This document shows, piece after piece, positions 1 to 9,705 of a DNA stretch of 64,000 bases. The notes below the pieces were generated by a model that was given only the letters and a program-made list of their open reading frames with translations, had not been told where the DNA came from and ran no database searches. The stretch spans positions 1,426,001 through 1,490,000 of the forward strand of contig NZ_CP094533.1 of assembly GCF_022811605.1 (NCBI RefSeq), given 5' to 3'. The first letter of the stretch is position 1. Each line of letters opens with the position of its first letter. The position numbers were made by a program, and so were the translations under genes. This DNA comes from Agromyces soli (GTDB taxonomy: Bacteria; Actinomycetota; Actinomycetes; Actinomycetales; Microbacteriaceae).

Positions 1-136
1 AGCGCTCGGCGAACGCGCGGGCCTTGTCGGCGTCCCGCGAGGTGTTGCCGGCGAGGACGGCCTCGCGGACGTCGAGCAGGGAGTCCGCGTAGCAGTCGGC
101 GATGAAGCCGGAACCAAGGATGCCGACACGAATCAC
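1..136 (-). CDS. Gfo/Idh/MocA family oxidoreductase, N-terminus only (cut by window edge)
   Basis: Reading leftwards from a GTG at 136, 45 codons are visible before the window ends. They begin VIRVGILGSGFIADCYAD, a Rossmann-fold nucleotide-binding start (GxGxxA-like GSGFIA) followed by the helix typical of NAD(P)-dependent sugar or inositol dehydrogenases of the Gfo/Idh/MocA family. A GGAGG ribosome site lies 5 bases upstream of the GTG (about 141-146), which fixes the start. It is divergent from a sugar ABC operon, so it probably acts on the imported sugar or a derivative. The catalytic domain is outside the window, so substrate cannot be said. Confidence 0.75.
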   Translation of the reverse strand, partial: MIRVGILGSGFIADCYADSLLDVREAVLAGNTSRDADKARAFAER

Positions 137-175
137 AGGTCCTCCAACGATCGATGCGCCCGCCTTACCGGACGG

Positions 176-264
176 TGTACCAATCTGTATCAGACAATAC
201 AACTACGCACAATCAATCGATCCAGAAAATACCTCTTGCTACCTCATTGGTACAACAGTATGCT
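176..264 (+). promoter_or_regulatory. promoter and paired operator of the first sugar ABC operon
   Basis: Between the divergent genes lies a good sigma-A type promoter for the binding-protein gene: TTGCTA (236-241), 17-base spacer, TATGCT (259-264). The 9-base word TGTACCAAT (176-184) and its exact reverse complement ATTGGTACA (246-254) lie 70 bases apart; the second sits in the promoter spacer. A second short dyad, TGTAT-6-ATACA, is at 186-201. This arrangement fits a repressor that binds both sites, possibly by looping. Which regulator binds is not shown; the LacI gene at the operon end is the obvious candidate. Confidence 0.55.
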
Positions 265-355
265 GACGGCACCGCGCGGCGAGGCGCATCCGCTCTCCCC
301 GCGACGGCTTCCATCCCCCTGACCGAGCGACACCACAGCAAGAGAGAAGGAACCG

Positions 356-1630
356 ATGCGTTCGAGACTCGCTCCGCTCGCCACCCTCGCCGTCGCCGCC
401 CTGGGCCTCGGACTCGCCGGCTGCGCAGCCGGCGGATCGGGCGACGGCGACACCACCAAGATCGTGCTGGGCACCTGGCGCACCGAAGACGCGGCGATGT
501 GGGAGAACGACATCATCCCCGCGTTCGAGAAGAGCCATCCCGGCATCACGGTCGAGTACGCCCCCGTCGACACCAACGACTACAACGCGGCCATCCAGTC
601 CCAGATCGAGGGCGGCACCGGACCGGACGTCATCATGTGCCGTCCGTTCGACGTCAACCGCTCCTGGATCGAGCAGGGCTACTTCGACTCGCTCGCCGAG
701 CTCGACGCCATCTCGACCTTCCCGGAGTCCGCGCTGGCCGCCTGGGAGGGCGACGACGGCACGCCCTACTGCGTCCCCGTCGCCTCGGTGCTCGCGGGCT
801 TCTACTACAACACCGCGATCTTCGACGAGCTCGGCCTCGAGGTGCCCACGACCCAGGCCGAGTTCCTCGACGTGCTCGATGCCGTCAAGGAGGACGGCAC
901 CTACACGCCGCTGGCCCTCGGCTCCGCCGACGGCTGGCAGCTCGCCTACAACATGCTCTACCAGGTGGGCCCGAACGCCTGGCACGGCGAAGACGGCCGG
1001 CTCGGCCTCATCGACGGCACCAAGAAGCTCACCGACCCCGACTTCGTCGAGGGCTTCCGCGTGTTCGACTCCTTCAAGGACTACCTGCCCAAGGGCTACG
1101 AGTCGATCTCCTACGAGGACATGACCCAGCTGTTCACCCTCGGCCAGGCCGCGATCCTGCCCGACGGCTCGTGGCAGATCAGCCAGGTCACCTCGACCGG
1201 GCTCGACGTCGGCGTCTTCGGCGCCCCGCCCGCCGCGGCCGGCGACCAGCGCTACCAGCAGGAGATGGCCGACATGGCCTTCGGCCTGAACGCCGCGGGC
1301 AAGCAGAAGGAGGCCGCGACCGAGTTCCTCGAGTGGCTCGGCACGCCGGAGTTCCAGCAGCTCTACGTGAACAAGCTGCCCGGCTTCTTCTCGATGGGCT
1401 CCGAACCGGTGAGCTACGACAACCCGCTCGCCCAGGAGTTCGCCGATCTGAAGGAGGGCGCCGAGCTCACCTCCCGCCTCGCCCTCGACCGGCTGAGCGC
1501 CGGCCAGCCGCCGCTCGACGACGAGATCTGGCGCGTCGCCCAGCTCATGTACAACTCCGGGCTCTCCCCGGAGGAGGCGACCGCCGAGCTCCAGAAGGGG
1601 CTCGACTCCTGGTACACGCCGGCCGGGTAG
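356..1630 (+). CDS. carbohydrate ABC transporter substrate-binding lipoprotein (family 1)
   Basis: A 424-residue extracellular solute-binding protein. The N-terminus is a lipoprotein signal with lipobox LAGC, so Cys23 would be lipidated and the protein anchored outside the membrane. The mature part starts with the beta strand KIVLGTW and has the alternating fold typical of family 1 sugar binders such as MalE-like CUT1 proteins, including a C-terminal half with GQAAILPDGSWQ. AAGGA lies just upstream of the ATG. It is followed by two MalF/MalG-type permeases, so it feeds a CUT1 importer. The sugar cannot be told from sequence. Confidence 0.88.
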   Translation: MRSRLAPLATLAVAALGLGLAGCAAGGSGDGDTTKIVLGTWRTEDAAMWENDIIPAFEKSHPGITVEYAPVDTNDYNAAIQSQIEGGTGPDVIMCRPFDVNRSWIEQGYFDSLAELDAISTFPESALAAWEGDDGTPYCVPVASVLAGFYYNTAIFDELGLEVPTTQAEFLDVLDAVKEDGTYTPLALGSADGWQLAYNMLYQVGPNAWHGEDGRLGLIDGTKKLTDPDFVEGFRVFDSFKDYLPKGYESISYEDMTQLFTLGQAAILPDGSWQISQVTSTGLDVGVFGAPPAAAGDQRYQQEMADMAFGLNAAGKQKEAATEFLEWLGTPEFQQLYVNKLPGFFSMGSEPVSYDNPLAQEFADLKEGAELTSRLALDRLSAGQPPLDDEIWRVAQLMYNSGLSPEEATAELQKGLDSWYTPAG

Positions 1631-1640
1631 TCGCACGAGA

Positions 1641-1669
1641 GGCCGGGGCGGGCGACGCCCGCCCCGGCC
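1641..1669 (+). terminator. strong GC hairpin between binding-protein and permease genes
   Basis: GGCCGGGGCGGGC (1641-1653), 3-base loop, and its exact complement (1657-1669) form a 13-bp stem 10 bases after the binding-protein stop. No U-tract follows. Such hairpins after a binding-protein gene usually act as partial terminators or 3' mRNA stabilisers, giving more binding protein than permease. A second transporter operon in this window has the same arrangement. Confidence 0.6.
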
Positions 1670-1740
1670 GTCCCGACCAGGCTCGCCGAGCCATCCGCCC
1701 CGTCCGCCCCGGACCGCCCCCGCCCCCGAGGAGTCCACGC

Positions 1741-2625
1741 ATGATCCGAACCGGCACCCGATACCGGATGCTCGCCCTGTTCGTCGCGCCCGCGCTGGTG
1801 GTGTACGTCGCCTTCGCGGTGTACCCGCTGCTCAGCTCCGTCGGCATGAGCTTCTTCGACTCCGGCGGCGGCGAGAGCACCTTCGTCGGATTCGGCAACT
1901 ACGTGGAGCTGTTCACGAACCCCACGACGAGCGAGCGGTTCTGGAACGCGCTCGTGAACAACGTCGAGTTCTTCCTCATCCACCTCCTCGTCGAGCTGCC
2001 GATCGGCCTGCTCATCGCGGCGCTGCTCACCTCGGGCCGGCTCCGCCGCTCGGTCGGCGTCTACCGCACGCTGCTCTTCATCCCGGCGACGCTCTCGGTC
2101 GTCATCGTCGGCTTCCTCTGGCGGCTCATCATCAACCCGCTCTGGGGCATCGTCGAGTTCCCGCTGCTCGGCACCGAGGCGACGGCCCTGCCGACGATCT
2201 CGCTGATGTCGGTCTGGCAGTACCTCGGCATCCCGATGGTCTTCCTCTACACCGCGCTCCTCGCGATCCCGGACGACGTCGTCGAGGCCTCGCGCATCGA
2301 CGGCGCCGGCGCCTGGACGATCTTCTGGCGGATCAAGTTCCCGCTCATCGCGCCGCAGTTCGGACTGATCACGATCCTCACCTACATCTGGACGTTCAAC
2401 GGTTTCGACATCGTCTACGCGCTGAACGGCTCGGCGCCCGGGCCGAACTACTCGACCGACATCCTCGGCACCTTCTTCTACCGCTCCTTCTTCGGCTCGA
2501 GCGGGCAGGTGGCCGACCTCGACCTCGGGGCGACGGTCGCGAGCGTCATCTTCGCGATCATCCTCGTCACGACCGCCGCCTACTTCTGGGTGCTCCAGCG
2601 GCGCCTGAAGACCTACGAGCTCTGA
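1741..2625 (+). CDS. sugar ABC transporter permease, MalF type
   Basis: A 294-residue inner-membrane protein with about six hydrophobic segments, starting with LFVAPALVVYVAFAVYPLL. The cytoplasmic EAA loop that contacts the ATPase is clear: EASRIDGAGAWTIFWRIKFP at about residues 182-201. GAGGAG precedes the ATG by six bases. It pairs with the next gene to form the transmembrane channel of a CUT1 importer. A longer reading in the same frame from 154 is an artefact of high GC running through the binding-protein gene out of frame. Confidence 0.9.
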   Translation: MIRTGTRYRMLALFVAPALVVYVAFAVYPLLSSVGMSFFDSGGGESTFVGFGNYVELFTNPTTSERFWNALVNNVEFFLIHLLVELPIGLLIAALLTSGRLRRSVGVYRTLLFIPATLSVVIVGFLWRLIINPLWGIVEFPLLGTEATALPTISLMSVWQYLGIPMVFLYTALLAIPDDVVEASRIDGAGAWTIFWRIKFPLIAPQFGLITILTYIWTFNGFDIVYALNGSAPGPNYSTDILGTFFYRSFFGSSGQVADLDLGATVASVIFAIILVTTAAYFWVLQRRLKTYEL

Positions 2626-2633
2626 GGGACGCC

Positions 2634-3500
2634 ATGACCACCGTGACCCAGCCCCGCCAGCGTCGCCGCGTGCGCCCGGCCGACCGCGCCGCCAACGTCG
2701 GCCTGCACGCCGCGCTCATCGCCCTCTCGCTCGGCGCCGTCGTGCCCGTGCTCATCGTCGTGATGAACTCCTTCAAGACGACGCAGGGCATCTTCGGCTC
2801 CTTCCTCGCCCCGCCCGACGCCGAGACGTTCAGCGTGCAGGGCTACCTGAACGTCTTCAGCCGCGGCAACTTCCTGCTGAACTACCAGAACAGCCTCATC
2901 GTGACGATCTCGACGATCGTGCTCACGATCGTGCTCGGCACGCTCGCCGCGTGGGCGCTCGTCGAGTACCGCGTGCCGATCGCGCCGGCGCTCGCCGGGT
3001 TCTTCGTCATCGGCATCATGCTGCCGATCCGCCTCGGCACCGTGCCGCTGCTGAAGACGATGACCGCGTGGGGCATCGTCGACACGCTCGGCGCCCTCGT
3101 GCTCGTCTACACGGCGATGCAGTTGCCGCTCGCGATCGCGCTCATGACGACGTACTTCCGAGCGGTGCCCGCCGAGCTGAAGGAGGCCGCGCGCATCGAC
3201 GGGGCCGGCGAGTGGCGCACGCTCTGGATCACGCTGCCGATCGTGCGCGTCGGCATCGCGGCGGTCGCGTCGATCACGATGCTGCCGGTGTGGAACGACC
3301 TGTGGTTCCCCTTGATCCTCGCCCCCGGCAAAGGCAACCAGACCGTGACGCTCGGGGTGCAGCAGTTCGTGGGGCAGTTCCAGAGCGACTACCCGGCGCT
3401 GCTCGCCGCGCTGACGCTCGGCGCGGTGCCGCTCGTCGTGCTCTTCGCGGTGTTCTCGAAGCAGTACATCGCCGGCCTCAGCAAGGGCTACGGGAAATGA
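2634..3500 (+). CDS. sugar ABC transporter permease, MalG type
   Basis: A 288-residue membrane protein. It has the MalG-type EAA loop EAARIDGAGEWRTLWITLP (about residues 182-200) and about six membrane segments. It starts 8 bases after the MalF-like stop, with GAGGGA as ribosome site. No ATPase gene follows in the operon, so the two permeases must use an ATPase encoded elsewhere, as with the shared MsiK-type ATPases known for CUT1 systems of actinobacteria. That sharing is an inference here. Confidence 0.9.
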   Translation: MTTVTQPRQRRRVRPADRAANVGLHAALIALSLGAVVPVLIVVMNSFKTTQGIFGSFLAPPDAETFSVQGYLNVFSRGNFLLNYQNSLIVTISTIVLTIVLGTLAAWALVEYRVPIAPALAGFFVIGIMLPIRLGTVPLLKTMTAWGIVDTLGALVLVYTAMQLPLAIALMTTYFRAVPAELKEAARIDGAGEWRTLWITLPIVRVGIAAVASITMLPVWNDLWFPLILAPGKGNQTVTLGVQQFVGQFQSDYPALLAALTLGAVPLVVLFAVFSKQYIAGLSKGYGK

Positions 3501-4018
3501 GTCACGGCGCCCCCGGCGCTCCCGGCGCCGCACCCGCGGCACTGGCGGCGAGCGGTGCGGCGCCGTGGCTCGCCTTCGGGGCGTGGCAGCTCGCGATGCT
3601 CGCGGTGATGGTCTTCGCGATGACGACGGGCCCGCACCCGCTCGCCCAGTTCGGCGCGGCGCTGCTGCTCGTGGGGCTCGCCGGCGTCGACGCGGTACGG
3701 GCCAGGCGGGGCCGGCACGACCCGCGGATGGTGCTCGACGGGCTCGCGATGGCCGGGCTCGTCGCCGTGCCCTTCCTGCTGCCGGCGAGCGGGCACCATC
3801 TCGGCGCGACGGCGGTCGGCGGCCCGGCCGACGGAGCGCTGCCCGCGGCCCTCGCCGCGGCGATCGCGGTCGGCTGGTGGCTCGGCCGTGCCGCACCGCT
3901 CATCCGGACCGGTCGCGGCGCGCGCCGGCCGGAGCCGATCGCCGTCGCCGGGGTCGTCGTCTCCGGGGCGATGGTGCTCGTGATGGCCGGGATGCACGTC
4001 GTCGGCGCCCATCCCTGA
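3497..4018 (+). CDS. small multi-pass membrane protein of unknown function
   Basis: A 173-residue protein whose ATG overlaps the permease stop (ATGA at 3497-3500), so it is translationally coupled to the transporter. After an Ala/Pro/Gly-rich N-terminus there are about five hydrophobic segments (roughly residues 25-45, 50-66, 82-100, 115-132 and 150-168). Several histidines lie near membrane borders (GHH at about 102, a terminal H). I recognise no family. Position suggests an accessory to the sugar transporter, but nothing in the sequence proves it. Confidence 0.65.
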   Translation: MSHGAPGAPGAAPAALAASGAAPWLAFGAWQLAMLAVMVFAMTTGPHPLAQFGAALLLVGLAGVDAVRARRGRHDPRMVLDGLAMAGLVAVPFLLPASGHHLGATAVGGPADGALPAALAAAIAVGWWLGRAAPLIRTGRGARRPEPIAVAGVVVSGAMVLVMAGMHVVGAHP

Positions 4019-4085
4019 GCGGCCGCTGTGCGAGGATGACTGGCGGACGGCCGCGCGGCGGCCGGCCGCCACCGGAGGGGGAGCG

Positions 4086-5114
4086 ATGGACCGCGAGCCG
4101 AACGCCCGCACCGCGACCCTGCACGACGTCGCCCGCGAGGCCGGGGTGTCGCTCGCGACCGCCTCGCGCGTGCTCAACGGCAGCACCCGGAAGGTCAACG
4201 AGGAGTACCGGCAGCGGGTCGTCGACGCGGCGGCGCGGCTCGACTACACGACGAACCTCTCCGCCCAGGCGATCGTGCGCGGCTCGACGACCACGGTCGC
4301 GCTGCTCGTCGCCGACATCGCCGACCCGTACTTCGCCCAGATCGCCGCCGGCGTCGTGCGTGAGGCCGACGAGGACGGCCTGATCGTCACGATGGCCGCC
4401 ACCGAGCGCGACCCCGAGCGGGAGCTCGCGCTCGTGCGCACCCTCCGCGGTCAGCGGCCGCGCGCGATGCTGCTCGCGGCGTCCCGCCGCAGCGACGAGC
4501 CGGAGACGGCGGCGCTCGTCGCCGAACTGGCCTCGTACGAGCGGGCCGGCGGCCGGGTCGCCTACCTCGGCTCGGGCGAGCTGGACTTCCGCGCCGTGCG
4601 CATCGGCAACGTAGCGGGCGCGGAGGCGCTGGCGCGCGCGCTCGCCGGCCTCGGCTATCGGCGCTTCGCGGTGCTCGCCGGGCCCGAGGGCCTGCACACG
4701 GGCGACGACCGGCTGCGCGGCTTCACGGCCGGCGTCGAGGCGGCCGGCGGCACGATCGCGCGCGTCGAGCGCACCGGCTTCGCGCGCGACGACGGTCGCG
4801 AGGGGATGCAGCGGCTGCTCGAGCGGGGCCTCGACGGCGTCGAGCTCGTCTTCGCCGTGAACGACGTGATGGCCATGGGGGCGATGACGGCGCTGCGCGA
4901 GGCGGGGCTCGAGCCGGGTCGCGACCTCGCGGTGGCGGGCTTCGACGACATCCCGACGGTGCAGGACGTGTCGCCGCCGCTCACGAGCGTGCGGATCCCG
5001 CTGCAGGAGACCGGCCGGCGGCTGCTGCGGGTCGCCCTCGGCGAGGAGACGGCGGCCGACGGCGGAGCGGCGTCCGCCGAGGTCGTCCTGCGCGCGAGCA
5101 CCCCGCCCCGCTGA
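4086..5114 (+). CDS. LacI family transcriptional regulator
   Basis: A 342-residue repressor-type protein. Residues about 10-32 form the LacI helix-turn-helix (TLHDVAREAGVSLATASRV) with the hinge helix continuing to about residue 65. The rest is a periplasmic-binding-protein-like effector domain, ending with the usual AVAGFDDIPTVQDVSPPLTS stretch. GGAGGGGGA lies before the ATG. It is the last gene after a CUT1 operon and probably senses the imported sugar or a derivative. A LacI-type dyad is found at 6011-6031 before the second sugar operon, so cross-control is possible. Confidence 0.9.
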   Translation: MDREPNARTATLHDVAREAGVSLATASRVLNGSTRKVNEEYRQRVVDAAARLDYTTNLSAQAIVRGSTTTVALLVADIADPYFAQIAAGVVREADEDGLIVTMAATERDPERELALVRTLRGQRPRAMLLAASRRSDEPETAALVAELASYERAGGRVAYLGSGELDFRAVRIGNVAGAEALARALAGLGYRRFAVLAGPEGLHTGDDRLRGFTAGVEAAGGTIARVERTGFARDDGREGMQRLLERGLDGVELVFAVNDVMAMGAMTALREAGLEPGRDLAVAGFDDIPTVQDVSPPLTSVRIPLQETGRRLLRVALGEETAADGGAASAEVVLRASTPPR

Positions 5115-5132
5115 CCCCACCCACGTTCCGAG

Positions 5133-5160
5133 TTGCCCGACTTTCATGAAAGTCGGGCAA
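5133..5160. repeat. 28-bp intergenic palindrome, copy 1 (perfect)
   Basis: TTGCCCGACTTTCA followed by its exact reverse complement. It lies 18 bases after the LacI stop and 27 bases before the end of the convergent GntR gene. Four more copies follow at 14544, 19147, 30036 and 30079. It can form a 12-13 bp hairpin in either RNA, so a bidirectional terminator is one reading; there is no U-tract. Confidence 0.85.
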
Positions 5161-5187
5161 GTCCCAGGCGGAAGGGGAGGGCGGGGC

Positions 5188-5868
5188 TCAGTTGGTGACG
5201 TGCACGGGCGGTTCGGTCGCGCCGGGGATGTAGGCGGCGACGTGCGCGTTGACGATCGCCACCGACCGCTCGGCGTCGCCGGAGGCGAGCGCCTCGACGA
5301 TGCCGCGGTGGCCCTCGGCGGCGACGTCGAGCGGCTCCTCGTTCGTGAGCATCGTCATGATGGTCATGATCTCGATGCCGAGCGCGTTCCAGGCGCGCAG
5401 CAGGGAATCGTTCTGCGCCGAGCGCACGACCTCGCGGTGGAACTGGGTGCAGGCGTTCGCGTAGGCGAGCCGGTCGTCGAGCGTGGCGACGCGCACGAGC
5501 TCGTCGAGGGCCGCCTCGAGGCGTGACGGGTCGGCGGCGACGTGCGGGGCTGCGAGCCGGGCCGCGACGGCCTCGAGCGCCGCGCGCACCGGCACGGCCT
5601 CGGCGAGTTCGCGCTCGCCGACCTCGCGCACCCGGGTGCCGACGTGGCTGCGCGCCTCGAGCAGGCCGAAGGCGGCGAGCTCGCGGAACGCCTCGCGCAC
5701 GGGGGTCTGACTCGTGCCGAGCCGCTTGGCGATGTCGAGCTCGCGCACGGGGGAGCCCGGGGCGAGCCGGCCGTTCGCGATCTCGACGAGCAGGTAGTCG
5801 CGCACGCGGCTGCCGAGCGTCGCCCGGTCGAGCAGGCCGGGGCTCGCCCCGCCGTCGGCTGCGCCCAT
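5188..5868 (-). CDS. GntR family transcriptional regulator, FCD (FadR) subfamily
   Basis: A 226-residue regulator. Residues about 15-80 are the GntR winged helix (VRDYLLVEIANGRLAPGS, then RLGTSQTPVREAFRELA). Residues about 90-215 are all-helical, as in the FCD ligand domain, with the metal-binding-type histidines expected there (FHREVVRS, EGHRGIVEAL, NAHVAAY). The start ATG is preceded by GAAGGGGG. It is divergent from the CUT2 sugar operon and an 18-bp palindrome lies between them, so it most likely represses that operon and itself. Confidence 0.9.
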   Translation of the reverse strand: MGAADGGASPGLLDRATLGSRVRDYLLVEIANGRLAPGSPVRELDIAKRLGTSQTPVREAFRELAAFGLLEARSHVGTRVREVGERELAEAVPVRAALEAVAARLAAPHVAADPSRLEAALDELVRVATLDDRLAYANACTQFHREVVRSAQNDSLLRAWNALGIEIMTIMTMLTNEEPLDVAAEGHRGIVEALASGDAERSVAIVNAHVAAYIPGATEPPVHVTN

Positions 5869-5924
5869 GCCGCCCCCTTCGCTGCCCGGTCGGGCGCCCC
5901 AGTTCGGGGCACCGGTCTGGCTCG

Positions 5925-5998
5925 ATCATACGCGGCCGGGGTGGCGTGATGCAGGATTATCGATAATCCTTGACGCAGTATCGATCGGCCGGTACTGT
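5925..5998. promoter_or_regulatory. divergent promoters around an 18-bp GntR-type operator
   Basis: The perfect palindrome AGGATTATCGATAATCCT spans 5953-5970. Rightward, TTGACG (5970-5975), 17 bases, TACTGT (5993-5998) forms the promoter of the CUT2 operon, and the palindrome overlaps its -35. Leftward, TATGAT (5925-5930 on the minus strand) with TGCATC 17 bases upstream (5948-5953) forms a promoter for the GntR gene and also abuts the palindrome. This is the classic layout for a repressor that controls both directions. CAGTA/TACTG (5976-5980 and 5993-5997) is a further small dyad. Confidence 0.7.
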
Positions 5999-6010
5999 CG
6001 CTGAACAGGC

Positions 6011-6031
6011 GTTGGAAAACGTTTCCCCAAC
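6011..6031 (+). promoter_or_regulatory. LacI-type operator-like dyad in the CUT2 operon leader
   Basis: GTTGGAAAACGTTTCCCCAAC has a central ACGT flanked by GGAAA and TTTCC arms and outer GTTGG/CCAAC arms, the pattern of LacI/CcpA-family operators, with imperfect symmetry. It lies downstream of the -10 at 5993 and upstream of the ATPase start at 6051, where a bound repressor would block transcription. With the GntR palindrome just upstream, the operon looks dually controlled. Confidence 0.5.
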
Positions 6032-6050
6032 ACGATGAAGTGGAGTGCGC

Positions 6051-7528
<1,478 letters not shown>

Positions 7529-7532
<4 letters not shown>

Positions 7533-8596
7533 GCGCGCTCGCACGACTGCGCGGCGGCCTCGGCTCGACCGCCGGCGTCTACCTCGTGCTCCTCGGCGTG
7601 ATCGTCGTCGCGGCGGTCGTCGTCGCCGCGGCCGGACGCAACCTCTTCACGCCGGGCAACCTCACCGTGCTCATGACGAGCATCGCCGTGCTCGGCTTCG
7701 TCGCGATCGGCCAGACGCTCGTCATCCTGGTCGGCAGCCTCGACCTCTCCGTCGCGTACCTCGTGAGCCTGTCGAGCGTGCTCGCCGCCGGCACCATGGC
7801 CGGCGCCTCGGGCGGCACCGTCCCCGGGATCGTCACGGCGCTCGTCGCGACCGTCGTGATCGGGGCGCTGACGGGATGCCTCGTCGCCTACCTGCAGCTC
7901 AGCGGCTTCATCGCCTCGCTCGGCGTCGGGCTGCTCGTGGCCGGCTACCTTGCGAGCTACTACCGGGGCACCACGGGCAAGGCGAGCCCCGAGCTCGCCG
8001 GCTTCGGCTCGGCGAGCATCGGCCCGCTGCCCGTGCCGACCCTGCTGATGCTCGTCTGCCTCGTGCTCGCGGTCGTCCTCGTCGGGCGCACCCGGATGGG
8101 GATGCACCTGCTCGCCGTCGGCGGCGACGCGCACGTCGCCCGCATGTCCGGCGTCCGCGCCGGCACGCCGGTGGTCGTCGCGCACGCCCTCTCCGGCCTC
8201 TGCGCCGGCATCGCGGGGATCGTGATCGTCGCCCGCCTCGGCGTGGGCAGCCCGACCGTCGGCGAGCAGGGCGGCTACGACCTGCTCTCGATCGCCGCCG
8301 TCGTGCTCGGCGGCGCCTCGCTCGCGGGCGGCCGGGGCTCGCTCTGGGGCACGCTCGGCGGCATCCTCATCTTCGCCGTCGTCGACAGCGCGATGGGGAT
8401 CCTCCAGGTGAACCCCTTCCTCAAGGAGGTCGTGCGCGGCGTCGTCATCATCGCCGCCGTCGCCCTCTACGCCCGCCGGGCCGCCCCGCTCGTGCGTCGC
8501 CGCTTCGCGGCCGCCGCCGGGCCCGACCCGGCCGAGGCATCCGCGGCGACCGCCGCCGGCCCGACCGCCCCCGTCACGGAAGGAGCCGAGCGATGA
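7529..8596 (+). CDS. sugar ABC transporter permease, RbsC type (first of two)
   Basis: A 355-residue polytopic membrane protein; its ATG overlaps the ATPase stop (ATGA). It has the CUT2 signatures GQTLVILVGSLDLSVAYLVS and VLGGASLAGGRGSLWGTLGG, and about eight to nine membrane segments, ending in a charged tail. It pairs with the next, related permease, so the channel is probably a heterodimer. RbsC-type systems more often use one permease gene. Confidence 0.9.
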
Positions 8597-9705
8597 CCGG
8601 CACCGTCGCCGAGCCCGCCGTCACCCGGTACGACCCGAGCCGGCCCCCGCTCGCCACGCGCATCGCCGCGGGCCTCGCCACCCCGGGCGGCATCGTCTGG
8701 GTGCTGCTCGTCGCGCTGCTCGTCGCGGTCGTCGTCTACAACCCGCAGCTCGCCGCCCCCGAGCAGTTCCTGCGGCTGATCGCGCGGATGGCACCCGTCG
8801 CCATCGTCGCGGTCGGACAGTACTTCGTGCTCGTCTCCGGCGAGTTCGACCTGTCGATGGGCGCCGTGATCGGCGTGCAGGTGGTGCTCGCCGGCACGCT
8901 CATCGGCGACGACCCCTCGCGGATCCTGCCCGTCGTGCTGCTCATGTTCGCCGTCGCGATCGTGGTCGGCCTCGTGAACGGCCTCGTGACGACGCTGCTG
9001 CGGGTGCCGGGCTTCATCACCACGCTCGGCACGATGCTCATCCTCTCGGGCCTCACCTTCTACGCGACCGGCGGTTCGGCCGGGCAGAACCCGGCCGAGG
9101 AGTTCCGGGTGCTCGGCCGCAGCGGGCTCGAACTGCCGATCCTCGGCTACCTGCCCTGGGCGGTCGTCGTGCTCGTCGTCGTCGTCGCGGCCGCGGCCTG
9201 GCTCGTGCGGCGGCCGTTCGGCCGGCTGCTCCTGCTGTCCGGCGACAACCCGCGCGTCGCCCACCTCGCCGGCTCGCCCGTGTGGTGGCTGCAGACCCGG
9301 GCGTACCTGCTCTCCGCCCTGGCGGCGACCGTCGCCGCGATCCTGCTCGTCGGCTACGCGGGCGTGCACCCCTCCGTCGGCTCCGGCTACGAGTTCACGG
9401 CGATCACCGCGTGCGTCATCGGCGGCGTCGTGCTCGGCGGCGGTCGCGGCTGGCTGCTCTCCGCGGTCGCGGGGGCGCTCGTGCTGGAGAGCCTGTTCAC
9501 GCTGCTGAACTTCGTCGGCGTCGCCGCCACGTGGCGCCCCACCGTGCAGGGGGCGATCATCCTCGTCGCGATGGCCGTCACCGTGCTCCGAACCATCCGG
9601 CGGCGTCGTCCGCCGGCCGCAGAGGTCCCGCCGCGCTCCGAGCCCGGCGCGGGCGAGGGGGCCCCCGCCCCCGCCACCGCACCACAGCAACCGAGAGGAA
9701 CATGA
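8593..9705 (+). CDS. sugar ABC transporter permease, RbsC type (second of two)
   Basis: A 370-residue membrane protein with overlapping ATGA start. Family marks are GQYFVLVSGEFDLSMGAVIG, VPGFITTLGTMLILSGLTF and VIGGVVLGGGRGWLLSAVAG. The C-terminal 35 residues are Pro/Ala-rich and cytoplasmic. It is distantly related to the preceding permease. The tight overlaps from 6051 to 9705 show one polycistronic unit. Confidence 0.9.
   Translation: MTGTVAEPAVTRYDPSRPPLATRIAAGLATPGGIVWVLLVALLVAVVVYNPQLAAPEQFLRLIARMAPVAIVAVGQYFVLVSGEFDLSMGAVIGVQVVLAGTLIGDDPSRILPVVLLMFAVAIVVGLVNGLVTTLLRVPGFITTLGTMLILSGLTFYATGGSAGQNPAEEFRVLGRSGLELPILGYLPWAVVVLVVVVAAAAWLVRRPFGRLLLLSGDNPRVAHLAGSPVWWLQTRAYLLSALAATVAAILLVGYAGVHPSVGSGYEFTAITACVIGGVVLGGGRGWLLSAVAGALVLESLFTLLNFVGVAATWRPTVQGAIILVAMAVTVLRTIRRRRPPAAEVPPRSEPGAGEGAPAPATAPQQPRGT

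Noticed and set aside
154..2625. An 823-codon open frame running through the binding-protein gene into the permease
   Set aside because: Its first 530 codons are Arg/Pro-rich shadow of the binding-protein gene in another frame; only the part from 1741 has a ribosome site and permease motifs.
5146..5526. Reading frames that begin MKVGQ or MNVGQ at 5146, 19163 and at 19164 on the minus strand
   Set aside because: The ATG is the palindrome centre (TTTCATGAA). The frames only run into antisense of real genes or the regulator leader, so they are by-products of the repeat.
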